In this document: piece after piece, positions 39,354 to 48,837 of the stretch
How positions within the stretch are numbered: the stretch's first letter is position 1
How the letters are laid out: every line of letters starts with the position of its first letter
From: Geomonas azotofigens
GTDB taxonomy: Bacteria; Desulfobacterota; Desulfuromonadia; Geobacterales; Geobacteraceae
Length of the DNA: 64,000 bases
Reading direction: 5' to 3'
NCBI RefSeq assembly: GCF_018919395.1
Contig: NZ_JAHLME010000001.1
Span: 992,001-1,056,000, forward strand
Translations under genes and position numbers: made by a program
Notes under the pieces: generated by a model
What the model was told of the DNA's origin: nothing
Databases searched by the model: none
What the model saw: the letters and a program-made list of their open reading frames with translations, nothing else

Positions 39354-42300
39354 TCACATCTTGAACCCCATGCCGGGAAGCTTCGGGAGCTTCAACTCCA
39401 ACTGCCGCTCCACCACCTTCTGCACCTGCCGGACCTGCAGCACCTGCTCCGGAATTCTCAGCCCAGGAGCACGAACGAGCGGAACGATATGCTCGAGTGA
39501 GGGAGCCCTGCGTACCCCGTCCCCACGCTTCAGCATGAACCGCTCCAGATTTGCGATGTCGCTGTGCAGATCATGCGGCGGTTCCGTGATATCCCTTTGC
39601 TGCGCGCGCGTGATCTCCCGCACCGGTTCCCTCGCTTTGTCGAGCGTCGAACTCTTGCCGTCGACGAACTGCACCGACCGCTCGAGATCCTCGATGGAGT
39701 TGGTGAAGACGCGGGTCGTGAAGCGGGCACGGGTGACGGCGACGTTCAACGCGTTGTAGCTCATGCGACACCGGCGCGTACAGGATTGAGTGCTCCACGG
39801 TCGCCCCCTGGCTCTTGTGGATGGTGACCGCGTAGGCGTGGTCGAGGTGCCGGTACCTCTTCAGGTCGAGCTTCACTTCGCGCCCCTCCAGGTCGACCCG
39901 CATCCGCCCCGCGTCGTCGATCTCACGCACCACCCCGAGCGAGCCGTTTTGCACCCCGAGCCCCCGGTCGTTTTTCAATGTGACGATCCGGTCGCCAACG
40001 GAAAAGCTCCGCTCTTCCTCCCGTAACGGCGTGGTCCGTCCCGGCAGTTCGGCAGCGGGGAAATCCTTGGTCACCTCCCGGACCACCTTGCGCCGTTGCC
40101 GGTCCAGGGTCTCGAAGGACAACTCGACCCGCACCTGGTTGCGCTCCCGGTCGAGCCCGACCACCTTTCCCTCGGCGTGCAGCCGCGCACCCCAGGCGAC
40201 CGTCCGGCCGTCCTCGGTTCGCTCGCCGGAAAAGTGCAGCGTGTCCCCGAGCTGGTACCCCTCGACGGTGATCCCCTGGCGCACCGGCATGAGTACCGGA
40301 AAGCTCCTCCCTGCCTCGATCTCGCGACCCGCGACGCGTGCCTGCCGAATCTCGCGGTTCAGATCCCTGCGCGCCTCGTTGGTTGTCGTCACGAGGAGCA
40401 CCTGCTGCGTCTCTCCCGCCGCCGCCCGCTCGGGCCCGCGCGACAGCTTCCGGCTCTCCTCCAGGTAGTGCTCCACGGCGGCCCGGCGCAGCTCAACGGG
40501 GTCGGAGTTCACCACCACCTCCTGGCGCCTTTCAAGGGAGTGGAGCGCCTCCCTGGCGTTCACGCCAAGCTCCCGGTCCTCACGGTTCAGCCCCCTGGCG
40601 ATCTCCAGGAGCCCGGGGTCGCGCTGCCTGAGAATCTCGGTCAGGTGCGCGTAGTCCACCTCCTCTTTGAGACCCAGCTCCCGCACCTGGCGCAAGAGGT
40701 CCCCCGCCTGGATCCCCTGCATCTGCTTCGAATCCCCAATGAGATGCAGCTTCACCCGGACGTCCTTTTGACGCAGCTCCTCGGCCACGTCGAGAAGACG
40801 CTCCGCCTGCCTCGCCCCGAGAAAACCCGCCTCGTCCACCCGGAGCACCACCTGCGTCTCCCGCCCCTCTGGGATGAGGATTTTTTCATCCGCAACCACT
40901 ACCATGGGCGGTTCTCCGTTCGCCCTCTCTAGGGCGAATTTGGAAGCCGGATCCCCGTTTTCGAAACTGTCGAGGGTGAGGGTGGGCCTCCCGGTGGCAA
41001 GGGACAACTCCAGGGCCGCCTTCCCGGTATAGGAGAGGTTGACGGAGAGGTGCTCCCTCCCGTCCGGGCGCAATATCTCGTCGTTGAACCTCTCAACGAT
41101 CGCCAGTGTGGAGGTCTTTGCGGTCCCCGGGTCCCCGATGGTGAGGGCGACGCCACGGCTCCCGGTCAGTTCCAGGAGAACCTCGGCTTTCTGTCCGGCC
41201 GTCAGCCGGACGCCCTCCCTCTCCTGCCAAAGTTCCAGGTACGCCTCGACCTCGGGAGCGCGCGCGACACTCTCGAAGGCGGGGAACTCCCTGATCCTTT
41301 CCAGGTTCCGGGCCTCCAGCTCCAGCATCTGTCGCGTGGTGTAAAACTCCCGTCCCCTCCCGTCACGCCCGAGCCGCTGCAAGCCGGGAGTCCCGCCGTC
41401 GATGGCGAGGTTCAGCTCGGCAACGGAATGCTCCCCCCCGGAGACGAGCACCGCCTGGTCCAGAAGTCTGGCCCGGTCCAGCACGGCCTCGCGCTCGGTG
41501 AGATCCCGAAGCGCCAGCTCCACCACGCGCGAGGCGTCGGGAGCGGTGCGGGAGATGGGAAGCTCCCTGCCCCGTTCCAGCTCCCGCCTCACCTGAAGAA
41601 AAGAGGTGCCGCACTCCTCGAAGCCCCGCTCGAAGATCCGGGTCACCTCCTCTTTGGTGATGCTGCGCTTCGGGTCCCGGCTCTCCAGCGCCGCCATCTC
41701 GTAGAGCCGGGCGTGGGGCACCTCGGTGAATCTCCCCTCGGCCATCCAGCGCTCCACCTGCTCCTCGATGGCCTGCCGGCGGGAGGAGAAGTGCTCGACG
41801 AGGCCTGGGGCGATCCCCTTCAGCTCGATGAACATCTGCGCGCGGTCCCGGACCTCCACCTCAAAGCCACGCTGGCAAAGCTCGCGGGCGAGTTCCTGCC
41901 GGTACAAGAGCCCCAGGGACTTCTGGTCCCGGAAGATGGCCCGGGGCTCGTTGGCCCTGAAGATCCCGTCCCCGGTGTGCGCCGCGTTCACAACGAAGAC
42001 GTGGGAGTGCAGCTGCGGGTCCACGTTGCGGGAAGTGGCGTGGTCGAACTTGGCCGCCACCATGCCGCCGCACATGATCCCCTCGGGGGTGCGGTAATGG
42101 CAGTAATGCTCCTCCAGGTGCGAGAGGACCGAGAGCACCGCCGCGTCGTGCGCCTCCCTGACCTGGTCCACCCCTGCGGCATAGGCGATGGAGACCGACT
42201 TGGGTGCGGAGAAGGTGCAGTCGTTGCCGGCCCGGTGCGTCTCGATAAGCAAACCGCTCTCCCGGTCCCGGCTCAGCTTGGGGGCGACAATGCGGTTCCC

Positions 42301-42492
42301 CTGCAAATCCTCCCCACGGCACAGGGCCCGGAACTCCTCCTCCCCGACCGGGCCGTCGAGCCCCAGTGCCTTCGCCCCCCGCCCATACCAGTGGCTCGCC
42401 CCCTCAGTCTCGGTGCCCCGCAGGTAGTAGTCCTCCCGGGAGAAATACCCGCCGGCCTGCCCTGCAGCCATCCCTGGTGATACCGACATCAT
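39354..42492 (-). pseudogene. MobF-family relaxase-helicase, frameshifted near its C-terminus
   Basis: The first frame (42492 to about 39765) encodes over 900 residues. The N-terminal relaxase has catalytic Tyr residues in YFSREDYYLRG and the HUH metal motif QLHSHVFVVN. The helicase has a Walker A-like GDPGTAKTS, LRVDEAGFLG and the late motif HKSQGATVEHSILYAPVS. There the frame is lost: the expected motif VI, SYNALNVAVTRARF, continues in another frame from 39764 to 39354 (136 residues). A one-base indel or short deletion is implied. The relaxase domain itself is complete, so nicking may survive. GGGAGG precedes the ATG. Sequencing error cannot be excluded. Confidence 0.85.
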
Positions 42493-42663
42493 CGCCAGAC
42501 CTCCCGCCCCCGCTCCAAAAGCTGGTAGAGTTTACTCCAAAGACCTATACGGCATTGGCGCATTCTAACAAAAAACGAAGACATTCCAATAGGCACCGCA
42601 GGAACTGATTCTTATTGTTATTCATTAACCTTGCATGCTATGCTGCGCCCGCCAGGGGGAGGT

Positions 42664-42822
42664 ATGAAATCGCGCCTGAATCTCAAGCCCGGGCAGAGAG
42701 GAACCAAGCATCTGGTGGAAAAGTACGGCGCGGCGCTGCTCTACGTCCGGTATCGTTACGACGAGAAGCGCGGCGTCAGGCTGAAGACGGTGGAGATCGT
42801 CGTGGAAAAATACAACCAATAA
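42664..42822 (+). CDS. Small conserved protein beside the relaxase
   Basis: A 52-residue basic protein: MKSRLNLKPGQRGTKHLVEK, then YGAALLYVRYRYDEKRGVRLKTVEIVVEKYNQ. I recall similar short ORFs next to mobile-element genes in Geobacteraceae, but no function is known to me. GGGGGAGG lies directly before the ATG. It is divergent from the relaxase and shares its 170-base upstream region. Confidence 0.55.
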   Translation: MKSRLNLKPGQRGTKHLVEKYGAALLYVRYRYDEKRGVRLKTVEIVVEKYNQ

Positions 42823-42853
42823 TCGCATTTAACTACACATTGTAGCGGCGTGA

Positions 42854-42928
42854 GGACGTACTAGATATTTGATATTAGCTGGTCGTTTTAAGGCATTGGG
42901 GTCCTAATATCAAATGTCAAGTACGTCC
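42854..42928. repeat. Large inverted repeat, oriT or element-end candidate
   Basis: Arms 42854-42878 and 42904-42928 pair at 21 of 25 positions: GGACGTACT with AGTACGTCC, and ATTTGATATTAG with CTAATATCAAAT, around a mismatched 4-base step and a 25-base loop. It is 360 bases upstream of the relaxase start, so oriT is one reading; an end of a small transposable element is another. Confidence 0.5.
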
Positions 42929-42959
42929 CTTGGCAGTTCACGTCGTGTTTTATCCCTCA

Positions 42960-43150
42960 GGTGACCTACCAGCTTAGCCGCCCTCTACCGTGGCAGAGGG
43001 CAGGACGCCCTAGCCCGTGATGTGGAAGAGGCCTTTAAAAAGGTCCCCCCTGCCAGCTCTCTCCAACTGATATTTGCATTTGGGGACCTAACCTATCGTC
43101 ACGTAAGGAGCGGGGCAGCAAGAAACGCCACAAGTACAAGTAGCAAAGTT
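42960..43150 (+). pseudogene. Possible decayed coding fragment
   Basis: An open frame of about 60 codons with protein-like sequence (RDVEEAFKKVPPASSLQLIF) but no start codon or ribosome site, ending at TAG near 43155. It may be a remnant of a gene cut by the cassette block. I do not recognise the family. Confidence 0.25.
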
Positions 43151-43201
43151 GTATAGAGAAACCTATTGAATGAAAAATGACTTGTTGAAGTGGAGGACAA
43201 T

Positions 43202-44041
43202 GTGAGTGATGATAAAAGCCTACTTTTGGGTGTTGTTAAAGATCTTGGAGTAACAGCTGTTGTCCCAGAAATATACAAAGATGCAGTAAAGCCAGCCGCT
43301 AAACAAATCGGCAAGGGCCTTGAGACGGTCGCCAAAACTATTAATATAGCCCTAGCGCCGCTGTCCGGTCTTGTTTGGGGGTACGATAAAATAAGGGAAC
43401 ATCTCGAGGCTTCATTAGCTGAAAAATTATATAATAAACAAGAATCGGAAATCATTTCCCCAGCGCCGAACATAGCAGGTCCACTGTTAGAGTCTCTTCG
43501 ATACACTGGTTATGATGAAGATCTTCGCGAATTGTTCACAAATCTTCTTGCGTCTTCAATGGATATAGACAAATTGAGGTACGCTCATCCAGCGTTTGTC
43601 GATATAATAAAACAGCTTACCGCCGACGAAGCCAAAATCCTAAAATATATTTCCGATTTAAGCAGTTATCCAATTATTCATGAAATAAACAATGATATTA
43701 CTGACGGAATAGCAGATAGGTTTGAAATAGAAAGGTACTTCACTGGACTTTGTAAGCAAATAAATATCACTGACAATAAAATGGCAAATGGATATAAAGA
43801 TAATTTGGAAAGACTTAGGCTTATTAAGCACGACTTTCAAGAAATAACACGACTAGAGATAAAATCAGATGGCAACGCTTTAGCTGCCAACAGCTTCGTT
43901 AATCTCCCTGCTGAAGAGTGGGATGAATATGAGTCGATTTACGAGGACAAGTCTAGAGAACAAATCTTGAGAAAGATAAAAATGGAATCCTTGTGGGTCA
44001 CTGATCTTGGCCATTTATTCATTGCAGCGTGTGTATGGTGA
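43202..44041 (+). CDS. Abi-alpha (DUF4393) abortive-infection protein
   Basis: A 279-residue protein that fits the Abi-alpha/DUF4393 family: AVKPAAKQIGKGLETVAKTI, then NIALAPLSGLVWGYDKI, EIISPAPNIAGPLLESLRYTGYDEDLRELFTNLLASSMD and HPAFVDIIKQLTADEAKIL. Family members are linked to abortive phage infection, by an unknown mechanism. GTG at 43202 follows GGAGG by five bases; another GTG four codons earlier overlaps that site. AT-rich codon use. An attC-like site follows about 110 bases after the stop. Confidence 0.82.
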   Translation: MSDDKSLLLGVVKDLGVTAVVPEIYKDAVKPAAKQIGKGLETVAKTINIALAPLSGLVWGYDKIREHLEASLAEKLYNKQESEIISPAPNIAGPLLESLRYTGYDEDLRELFTNLLASSMDIDKLRYAHPAFVDIIKQLTADEAKILKYISDLSSYPIIHEINNDITDGIADRFEIERYFTGLCKQINITDNKMANGYKDNLERLRLIKHDFQEITRLEIKSDGNALAANSFVNLPAEEWDEYESIYEDKSREQILRKIKMESLWVTDLGHLFIAACVW

Positions 44042-44148
44042 TTAGGTGACTACAATGTTGCAGGAAGGCACCTACGGCTCTTGTGCCAGGCATCAGGAAG
44101 GCAATAGGACCAGGCATTGATACATTGATAACTGAAAAGAAGTTCAAA

Positions 44149-44201
44149 TCAGCCGGTTAGACGCCGCCCAAGGCGGGTCAACCGGCCATGCCGTTGGCTG
44201 A
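44149..44201 (+). other. attC-like site A
   Basis: Imperfect palindrome: TCAGCC / GGCTGA outside, GCCGGTT / AACCGGC next, and CCGCC-CAA-GGCGG at the tip. The right half GGGTCAACCGGCCATGCCGT then TGGC shares GGTCA...CCATGCC-GTTRG with sites C and E. The next gene starts 10 bases later. Confidence 0.55.
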
Positions 44202-44210
44202 AGGAAACTT

Positions 44211-44960
44211 ATGAACATTTATTTTAGATATATTGTTGGGATGATATTAGGTTTCTTGTTTGCGTTGCTTATTATTCCAGTACACGCCAATTATGACATT
44301 TCTCTCACGGAATTTATAAAAATTGCTATATCTGCTTTTAGCGGTATAGCGTTGGCTGTTGCCGTTCTTACGTACCTCCACAATGTGACTAAGTTCAATC
44401 TGGAAAACCATGACAAGAAATCTGATAAATATTTGAATGAGGCGGTAGGAGCATTAGAACGCGCTTTTTTAATATTTACCGATGCAAATACTAACACCTC
44501 GCCTCCAAGACCAGACAGACTTAACTGGTTAACAACAGCTAGAATAATAGAGTCGTATAAGTCATTGAAACAAAAGGTTACATCGCTGGAACACAATGTG
44601 GTATTGAAAGAGCACGAGGAATATTGGCGACATAAGTTTTATACGGCACTCGGTAGTGATGAAATGCTAGCACCCGGGTATTTTGCCAAACCCAAAGAAA
44701 AACAATGCTTCGATACAGACTTCGAAAATCTAGATTTAACGTCATTGGCTGTAGTTTACAATTTCGCTGAGTGGAAGCATAATTATCAAGATCCTCTTGA
44801 CTCGGTAGACGCGGCGAAAATGCTCGCTTATGGCACGATCCTTGGTCGACATCATGGTTTGATGGCTTATGTGAAACAGTTCAAGAAAATGTCCGAAGAA
44901 ATTCATAATCATAAAATAAATGATAAAGTGGTTGACGGCAATATTGTTAAGAAATCATAA
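44211..44960 (+). CDS. Two-helix membrane protein of unknown function (cassette cargo)
   Basis: A 249-residue protein. Two membrane helices lie at about 5-24 (FRYIVGMILGFLFALLIIPV) and about 38-60 (KIAISAFSGIALAVAVLTYL); the rest is a soluble, mostly helical cytoplasmic domain with LTSLAVVYNFAEWKHNYQ and a Trp/Tyr-rich EEYWRHKFYTALGSDE. The layout resembles small membrane-anchored proteins seen in defence loci, but I recognise no family. AAGGAAA precedes the ATG, which lies 10 bases past attC-like site A. The gap 44961-45187 shows no clear second attC site. Confidence 0.7.
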   Translation: MNIYFRYIVGMILGFLFALLIIPVHANYDISLTEFIKIAISAFSGIALAVAVLTYLHNVTKFNLENHDKKSDKYLNEAVGALERAFLIFTDANTNTSPPRPDRLNWLTTARIIESYKSLKQKVTSLEHNVVLKEHEEYWRHKFYTALGSDEMLAPGYFAKPKEKQCFDTDFENLDLTSLAVVYNFAEWKHNYQDPLDSVDAAKMLAYGTILGRHHGLMAYVKQFKKMSEEIHNHKINDKVVDGNIVKKS

Positions 44961-45187
44961 AGTTTCTGGTGGCTGGTGAAGTGATAAGACCGAAACGGAC
45001 GCGGCAACCAGCACGTAGAGCCAACCCCAGATCACGGAAGTGGAGAGGAGCGGACAAAAGCCGGATTTGCTCCCGTACTCGCCCTGGAGGGACTGGTATT
45101 CAAAATTCAAAGTAGATTAAGTAGTTTACAACCTAGGTAACCATAACTAAGCCGACCATTGAGCTTCCCAAAAAGGAGTAATTTAAT

Positions 45188-46531
45188 ATGTTGAAACTTC
45201 AAGGCACACCGTATCTCTTAGATGCAATGTCAGAAAAAGAAATCCTGCGTAAGATTAAAGAATTGGAAGATAGGGTAAGACTACTTAGGGAAAGAGGAAC
45301 TCTCACAGAACAAACAATTAGGCATTACTACGGCCAAAAACGATTTGAGCAAGTTGCCGAATCGAATGCAATAGAAGGCAGTACACTTTCGGCTGGTGAA
45401 ACTGAACTTGCGGTCCTTAAAGGAATCACTATTACAGGACACGATCCAGCGTATATACGGGATGCAAAGGCTTTAGATGCAGCCTTACAGAGACTAGCTG
45501 TAATGGCTAAGGAAAATAAACAACCCACTGATATAGAACAACTTCATGAGCTACATGGTTTAATACTTGGGGGCCGTCCGGGCGGCGGGATGTTTCGACG
45601 TGAACCAGTAACAATTAAAGGGTCTGATCATACACCACCAAGAACATGGCGCGAAGTTATGGATCAAATGGAAGCGTGGGAAAAATGGTCAAAGAACCAT
45701 TATGCCTTGCCTGCACCGGTGCGTGCAATAATCTTACACGCCTGGATGGCACATATCCACCCATTTATTGACGGAAACGGTCGCAGCGCACGGGCCATTA
45801 CAAACTTGGAATTGATACGGGCAGGCTACCCACCAATCATAATAAAGAAAAAGGAAAGAGATCGTTATATTCAATCACTATCAGAATCCGATTCGGCAGG
45901 TGACATAAGGTCATTCTTTGAGCTTATGATTGAGCGGATTGAAGGAGCTTTAACTGGCCTTGAGATTTCAGCAAGTCAAAAGGAAGGTTACAATGCCCTT
46001 CAACAAAAAATTAGACGTACTCAGGAACAGCAGCTTAAGATATGGGAAACTAGTATTCAATTACTTGTGAGCACTCTTGAACACTTTATCCATGAAGCCA
46101 TAGGAACGATTGGCGGCTCAGTGTCGATTAAAACCTTTGAGTCTCCATTAGATCTTGATGATTACATCAGTCTTTGCGAAGGTAAAGCGGCCCCTAAGTC
46201 TTGGGCATTCATAACTACGATTAAAGTTCCCGGGCTTAGGAATCAGGTGCGCCTTGCATATGTTGGCTTTAGGAGCCAGGCAATGCAAGTCAAATTAGGA
46301 AATGAGGGTGGACCGTCACTTTACTGGTCAAAGGAAAACCCAGACGGGTATCCGAAATGGATTTCTGCTGAAAACAGCGCACCCTTTGCGGGTGAAATCA
46401 CGACCAAGCTAGGGGTTGGTGATGAATGGTATGCACGTAAAACAGATGGTTCGATTATGAAGATTAATACTACTGGACTAGCAAAATCCATAGCAACTTC
46501 CCTTGTTGATATGGCTGCAGATAACCAATAA
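45188..46531 (+). CDS. Fic-family protein with a C-terminal extension, island copy 2
   Basis: A 447-residue protein. The Fic core HPFIDGNGRSAR lies near residues 195-210, and the inhibitory motif SNAIEG is upstream near residue 62. Residues about 265-447 form an extension I do not recognise (HFIHEAIGTIGGSVSIKTFE, VRLAYVGFRSQAMQVKLGNE). Fic proteins modify target proteins with AMP; cassette-borne Fic genes may act as toxins or in phage defence. AAAGGAG precedes the ATG. AT-rich, unlike the first Fic gene, so the two have separate origins. Site C follows 10 bases after the stop. Confidence 0.85.
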   Translation: MLKLQGTPYLLDAMSEKEILRKIKELEDRVRLLRERGTLTEQTIRHYYGQKRFEQVAESNAIEGSTLSAGETELAVLKGITITGHDPAYIRDAKALDAALQRLAVMAKENKQPTDIEQLHELHGLILGGRPGGGMFRREPVTIKGSDHTPPRTWREVMDQMEAWEKWSKNHYALPAPVRAIILHAWMAHIHPFIDGNGRSARAITNLELIRAGYPPIIIKKKERDRYIQSLSESDSAGDIRSFFELMIERIEGALTGLEISASQKEGYNALQQKIRRTQEQQLKIWETSIQLLVSTLEHFIHEAIGTIGGSVSIKTFESPLDLDDYISLCEGKAAPKSWAFITTIKVPGLRNQVRLAYVGFRSQAMQVKLGNEGGPSLYWSKENPDGYPKWISAENSAPFAGEITTKLGVGDEWYARKTDGSIMKINTTGLAKSIATSLVDMAADNQ

Positions 46532-46540
46532 GGGAGGTCT

Positions 46541-46592
46541 TCCAACCAGCGGCACGACCGGCCGAAGGCCGGTCAGCCTTATGGCGTTGGAC
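46541..46592 (+). other. attC-like site C
   Basis: TCCAAC on the left pairs with GTTGGA on the right; GTTGGAC (46586-46592) fits the integron core GTTRRRY exactly. The tip is GACCGGCC-GAA-GGCCGGTC. The right half GGTCAGCCTTATGGCGTTGG resembles sites A and E. It begins 9 bases after the Fic stop. Confidence 0.65.
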
Positions 46593-46642
46593 GCGAAAAT
46601 GTACAGGCACTACCTAACTCGTAAAGCTTGTGCAACGAGGAG

Positions 46643-47341
46643 ATGACGCAAATTATGAATGAAGGTCATAAAAAGACCAATAATGATAGCTTTAAGCCTG
46701 ACAGTATTGAGTGGTGGCGTTTGGGTGTGGATGTGCTTAAGTGGATAGTTTCAGGATCCGTCTTAATAATTGGATTCTTTATGATTCGCCCGCATGAGCA
46801 AGAACGACTTGACAAGGCGCTACAGCTTGAGGTTTATAAAGCTTATCTTTCTGCTTCTGATACAACAAATATTGAACTTTGGCAGCGAAAGCTGAATCTG
46901 ATGAAAGCGTTCACTGCTGAAAATGATCATAAAATAAACAGGTTCATAGATAAAGAACAAGCACGGATAGATGATATTAATAAGTCAAAAGATGCCCTTG
47001 CCAGTGTCAAAGATGAATATGACAAAGTTAAATCTGAAAGAGATAAACTTGAGGCAACGGGTTATATGGATAAGAGAAGATTATCAAAAGCAAATCGTAC
47101 TATTGATGAACTGGATTCTAAGTTGAAAGCATTAGATGCTCAGAAGAAAACTTATACGGAAAAATTGACGTCATACGGCGTAGTTAACGCGATTGTTACT
47201 TTACCAAGTGCAGGATTAAAAGTGGGAGCCGATTCTCTATCGGGCCCGAGTACTAACACCGGTAAACAACAAAATACTGATACTCATAATGGCAGTGTCC
47301 CGTTGACTGGCGAAGGCAGTCACACCGGTGTCGGCCCCTAG
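46643..47341 (+). CDS. Membrane-anchored coiled-coil protein (cassette cargo)
   Basis: About 232 residues. One membrane helix at about 30-48 (VLKWIVSGSVLIIGFFMI) is followed by a long charged helical region with heptads (KSKDALASVKDEYDKVKSER, RTIDELDSKLKALDAQKKTY), then a short Gly/Ser/Thr-rich tail. No family is recognised. GAGGAG lies at 46637; possible starts are ATG 46643, ATG 46655 and TTG 46628, so the exact N-terminus is uncertain. It begins about 50 bases after site C. Confidence 0.6.
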   Translation: MTQIMNEGHKKTNNDSFKPDSIEWWRLGVDVLKWIVSGSVLIIGFFMIRPHEQERLDKALQLEVYKAYLSASDTTNIELWQRKLNLMKAFTAENDHKINRFIDKEQARIDDINKSKDALASVKDEYDKVKSERDKLEATGYMDKRRLSKANRTIDELDSKLKALDAQKKTYTEKLTSYGVVNAIVTLPSAGLKVGADSLSGPSTNTGKQQNTDTHNGSVPLTGEGSHTGVGP

Positions 47342-47560
47342 AATCAACACGTACGCAGGTAACACGGTATCCTGGTGGCGGATACGGAAACCTCTAAACG
47401 AAAAAAGCCTCGGAGCTGATTGCTTCCAGAGCGAACGCATGTCCCAACTAAAACTCGTAGAGTCGGACTCCGCTGTAGCAAGAGCTGGTAACAGATTGGG
47501 AGAGTTGATTCGCCCGCCGCTCGGTGAAGGCGTTGGTCATTGAAATACTATGGAGAATCT

Positions 47561-48748
47561 ATGAAAAAGAAGCTACCAGATTTCAACACTGAAGGTGTTC
47601 TCCCCGCTGGAATACATCTTTGTTCGGGAGAAGAATTTATCGAGCGCTTTTGTAAAGCTTCAACAGAAAGACAGAGTTTTTTAAAACCTGTAGCTGACAT
47701 ACTTGATTATTCAAAGATGAGAAACGCTAGATATCTTTTTATCGGAGGGTCATTTGTCAGCAATAAGGAAAAGCCAAATGATCTGGACGTTGTAATAGTA
47801 TTTTCAAAAAGTGAGTTCATTCCGCAACGGTCTGAGCGTCTTGCAATTGAAGGGCGCAAGCTCGATGTGATGTTTTGTGCACTAGATGACAGAAAAATTG
47901 CAGATGCTTTCGTTTATCTTCTTGCAAATGGACGGTACGGCAGAAACAGTGGTCTTGTCCAAGTTGATTTGTATGATCAAAATGATGAATGGCAAATCAG
48001 ACATGAGCCTGATGAAGAAACTTATGAAATAGTAAAAAGGGTTTATGTAAACAGATCATACATTGATCTAAATGAGCCAGAAGGTATTTTAGTTACAATT
48101 CATGGTTTAATGTCAAATGGTATGTGGAATTCCGAGATTGCACCAATTGCAAGCAGCCAAGGGTGGACTTTTGCTCCATTTACCTACGGATTTACATCGC
48201 CAGACATTTTGCTAAATGGAAGTAAACGCAAAGAAGTAGTCGATTCATTCAGAGACTGGATCTATGAAATTAAAGAAAAATATGAAGGGGAAATATCAGT
48301 TATAGCTCATTCATTTGGAACCTACATCTTAGGCGCATACATGGATGGCTTTGAAATCCCGCCCGTGGAGTTCAATTCCGTAATATTAACTGGTTCCATA
48401 TTGAATAGAGACTACGATTGGGACTCTGCTAGAGCAATAAAGGTATGCAGAGTATTGAATGAAGTAGCTCCAAATGATGAATGGGTTACGTGGATGCCAA
48501 ATAAGAACTGGCTTGGTAAAGATAAATTATTTGGTACTTCCGGAGTAGATGGATTTACTCAGGAGATCGATATTTTAACCGAAAGCAACAACAAAATATT
48601 TGCACATAACAATGTTATTAAGAAAGATGTTATCACTCAGAAGTGGATGCCTTTTCTTAGCGCCAACAAGTATGCATATTGCTCAGAGTATGAACTACGC
48701 AATCGAAAAGCATTTGCCCTGTATGATAAGAAGGGCAAATGGTTTTAA
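47561..48748 (+). CDS. Nucleotidyltransferase-alpha/beta-hydrolase fusion (cassette cargo)
   Basis: A 395-residue protein. The N-terminal part has the minimal nucleotidyltransferase signature: GGSF at 62-65, Asp74-x-Asp76 in KPNDLDVVIVF, and a third acidic residue Asp102 in RKLDVMF. From about 175 it is an alpha/beta hydrolase: VTIHG at 178-182 and the nucleophile elbow AHSFG (Ser251). I have not seen this pairing as a named system. A nucleotide transfer or signalling head joined to a lipase/esterase-like effector would suit phage defence, but that is inference. GGAG precedes ATG 47561. It begins 28 bases after a weak attC-like core (GTTGGTC at 47532) and is followed by site E. Confidence 0.75.
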   Translation: MKKKLPDFNTEGVLPAGIHLCSGEEFIERFCKASTERQSFLKPVADILDYSKMRNARYLFIGGSFVSNKEKPNDLDVVIVFSKSEFIPQRSERLAIEGRKLDVMFCALDDRKIADAFVYLLANGRYGRNSGLVQVDLYDQNDEWQIRHEPDEETYEIVKRVYVNRSYIDLNEPEGILVTIHGLMSNGMWNSEIAPIASSQGWTFAPFTYGFTSPDILLNGSKRKEVVDSFRDWIYEIKEKYEGEISVIAHSFGTYILGAYMDGFEIPPVEFNSVILTGSILNRDYDWDSARAIKVCRVLNEVAPNDEWVTWMPNKNWLGKDKLFGTSGVDGFTQEIDILTESNNKIFAHNNVIKKDVITQKWMPFLSANKYAYCSEYELRNRKAFALYDKKGKWF

Positions 48749-48776
48749 CCCTCAGCGTGAAGTTTGGAAGGGCTCG

Positions 48777-48837
48777 ACCCAACAGGCCCTGAGACGCGGA
48801 CAGCTGACGCCGCCGGTCAAAGCCATGCCCGTTAGTG
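48777..48837 (+). other. attC-like site E
   Basis: ACCCAAC on the left fits RYYYAAC; the right half CGGTCAAAGCCATGCCCGTT (then AGTG) matches site A closely. The last codon of the integrase gene (TAA, minus strand 48834-48832) lies within the right core, so the array abuts the integrase 3' end. Confidence 0.55.

Larger units (their letters stand above)
42823..43201. other. Non-coding region between mobilization and cassette blocks
   Basis: About 380 bases. It contains the large inverted repeat 42854-42928, a CCCTCT/AGAGGG hairpin near 42982, and a decayed-looking reading frame (42960-43150). It marks the change from GC-rich mobilization genes to AT-rich cargo. Confidence 0.45.

Noticed and set aside
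44961-45187. attC site between the membrane-protein gene and the second Fic gene
   Set aside because: Only isolated CCAAC-like pieces; no GTTRRRY core or matching palindrome was found.
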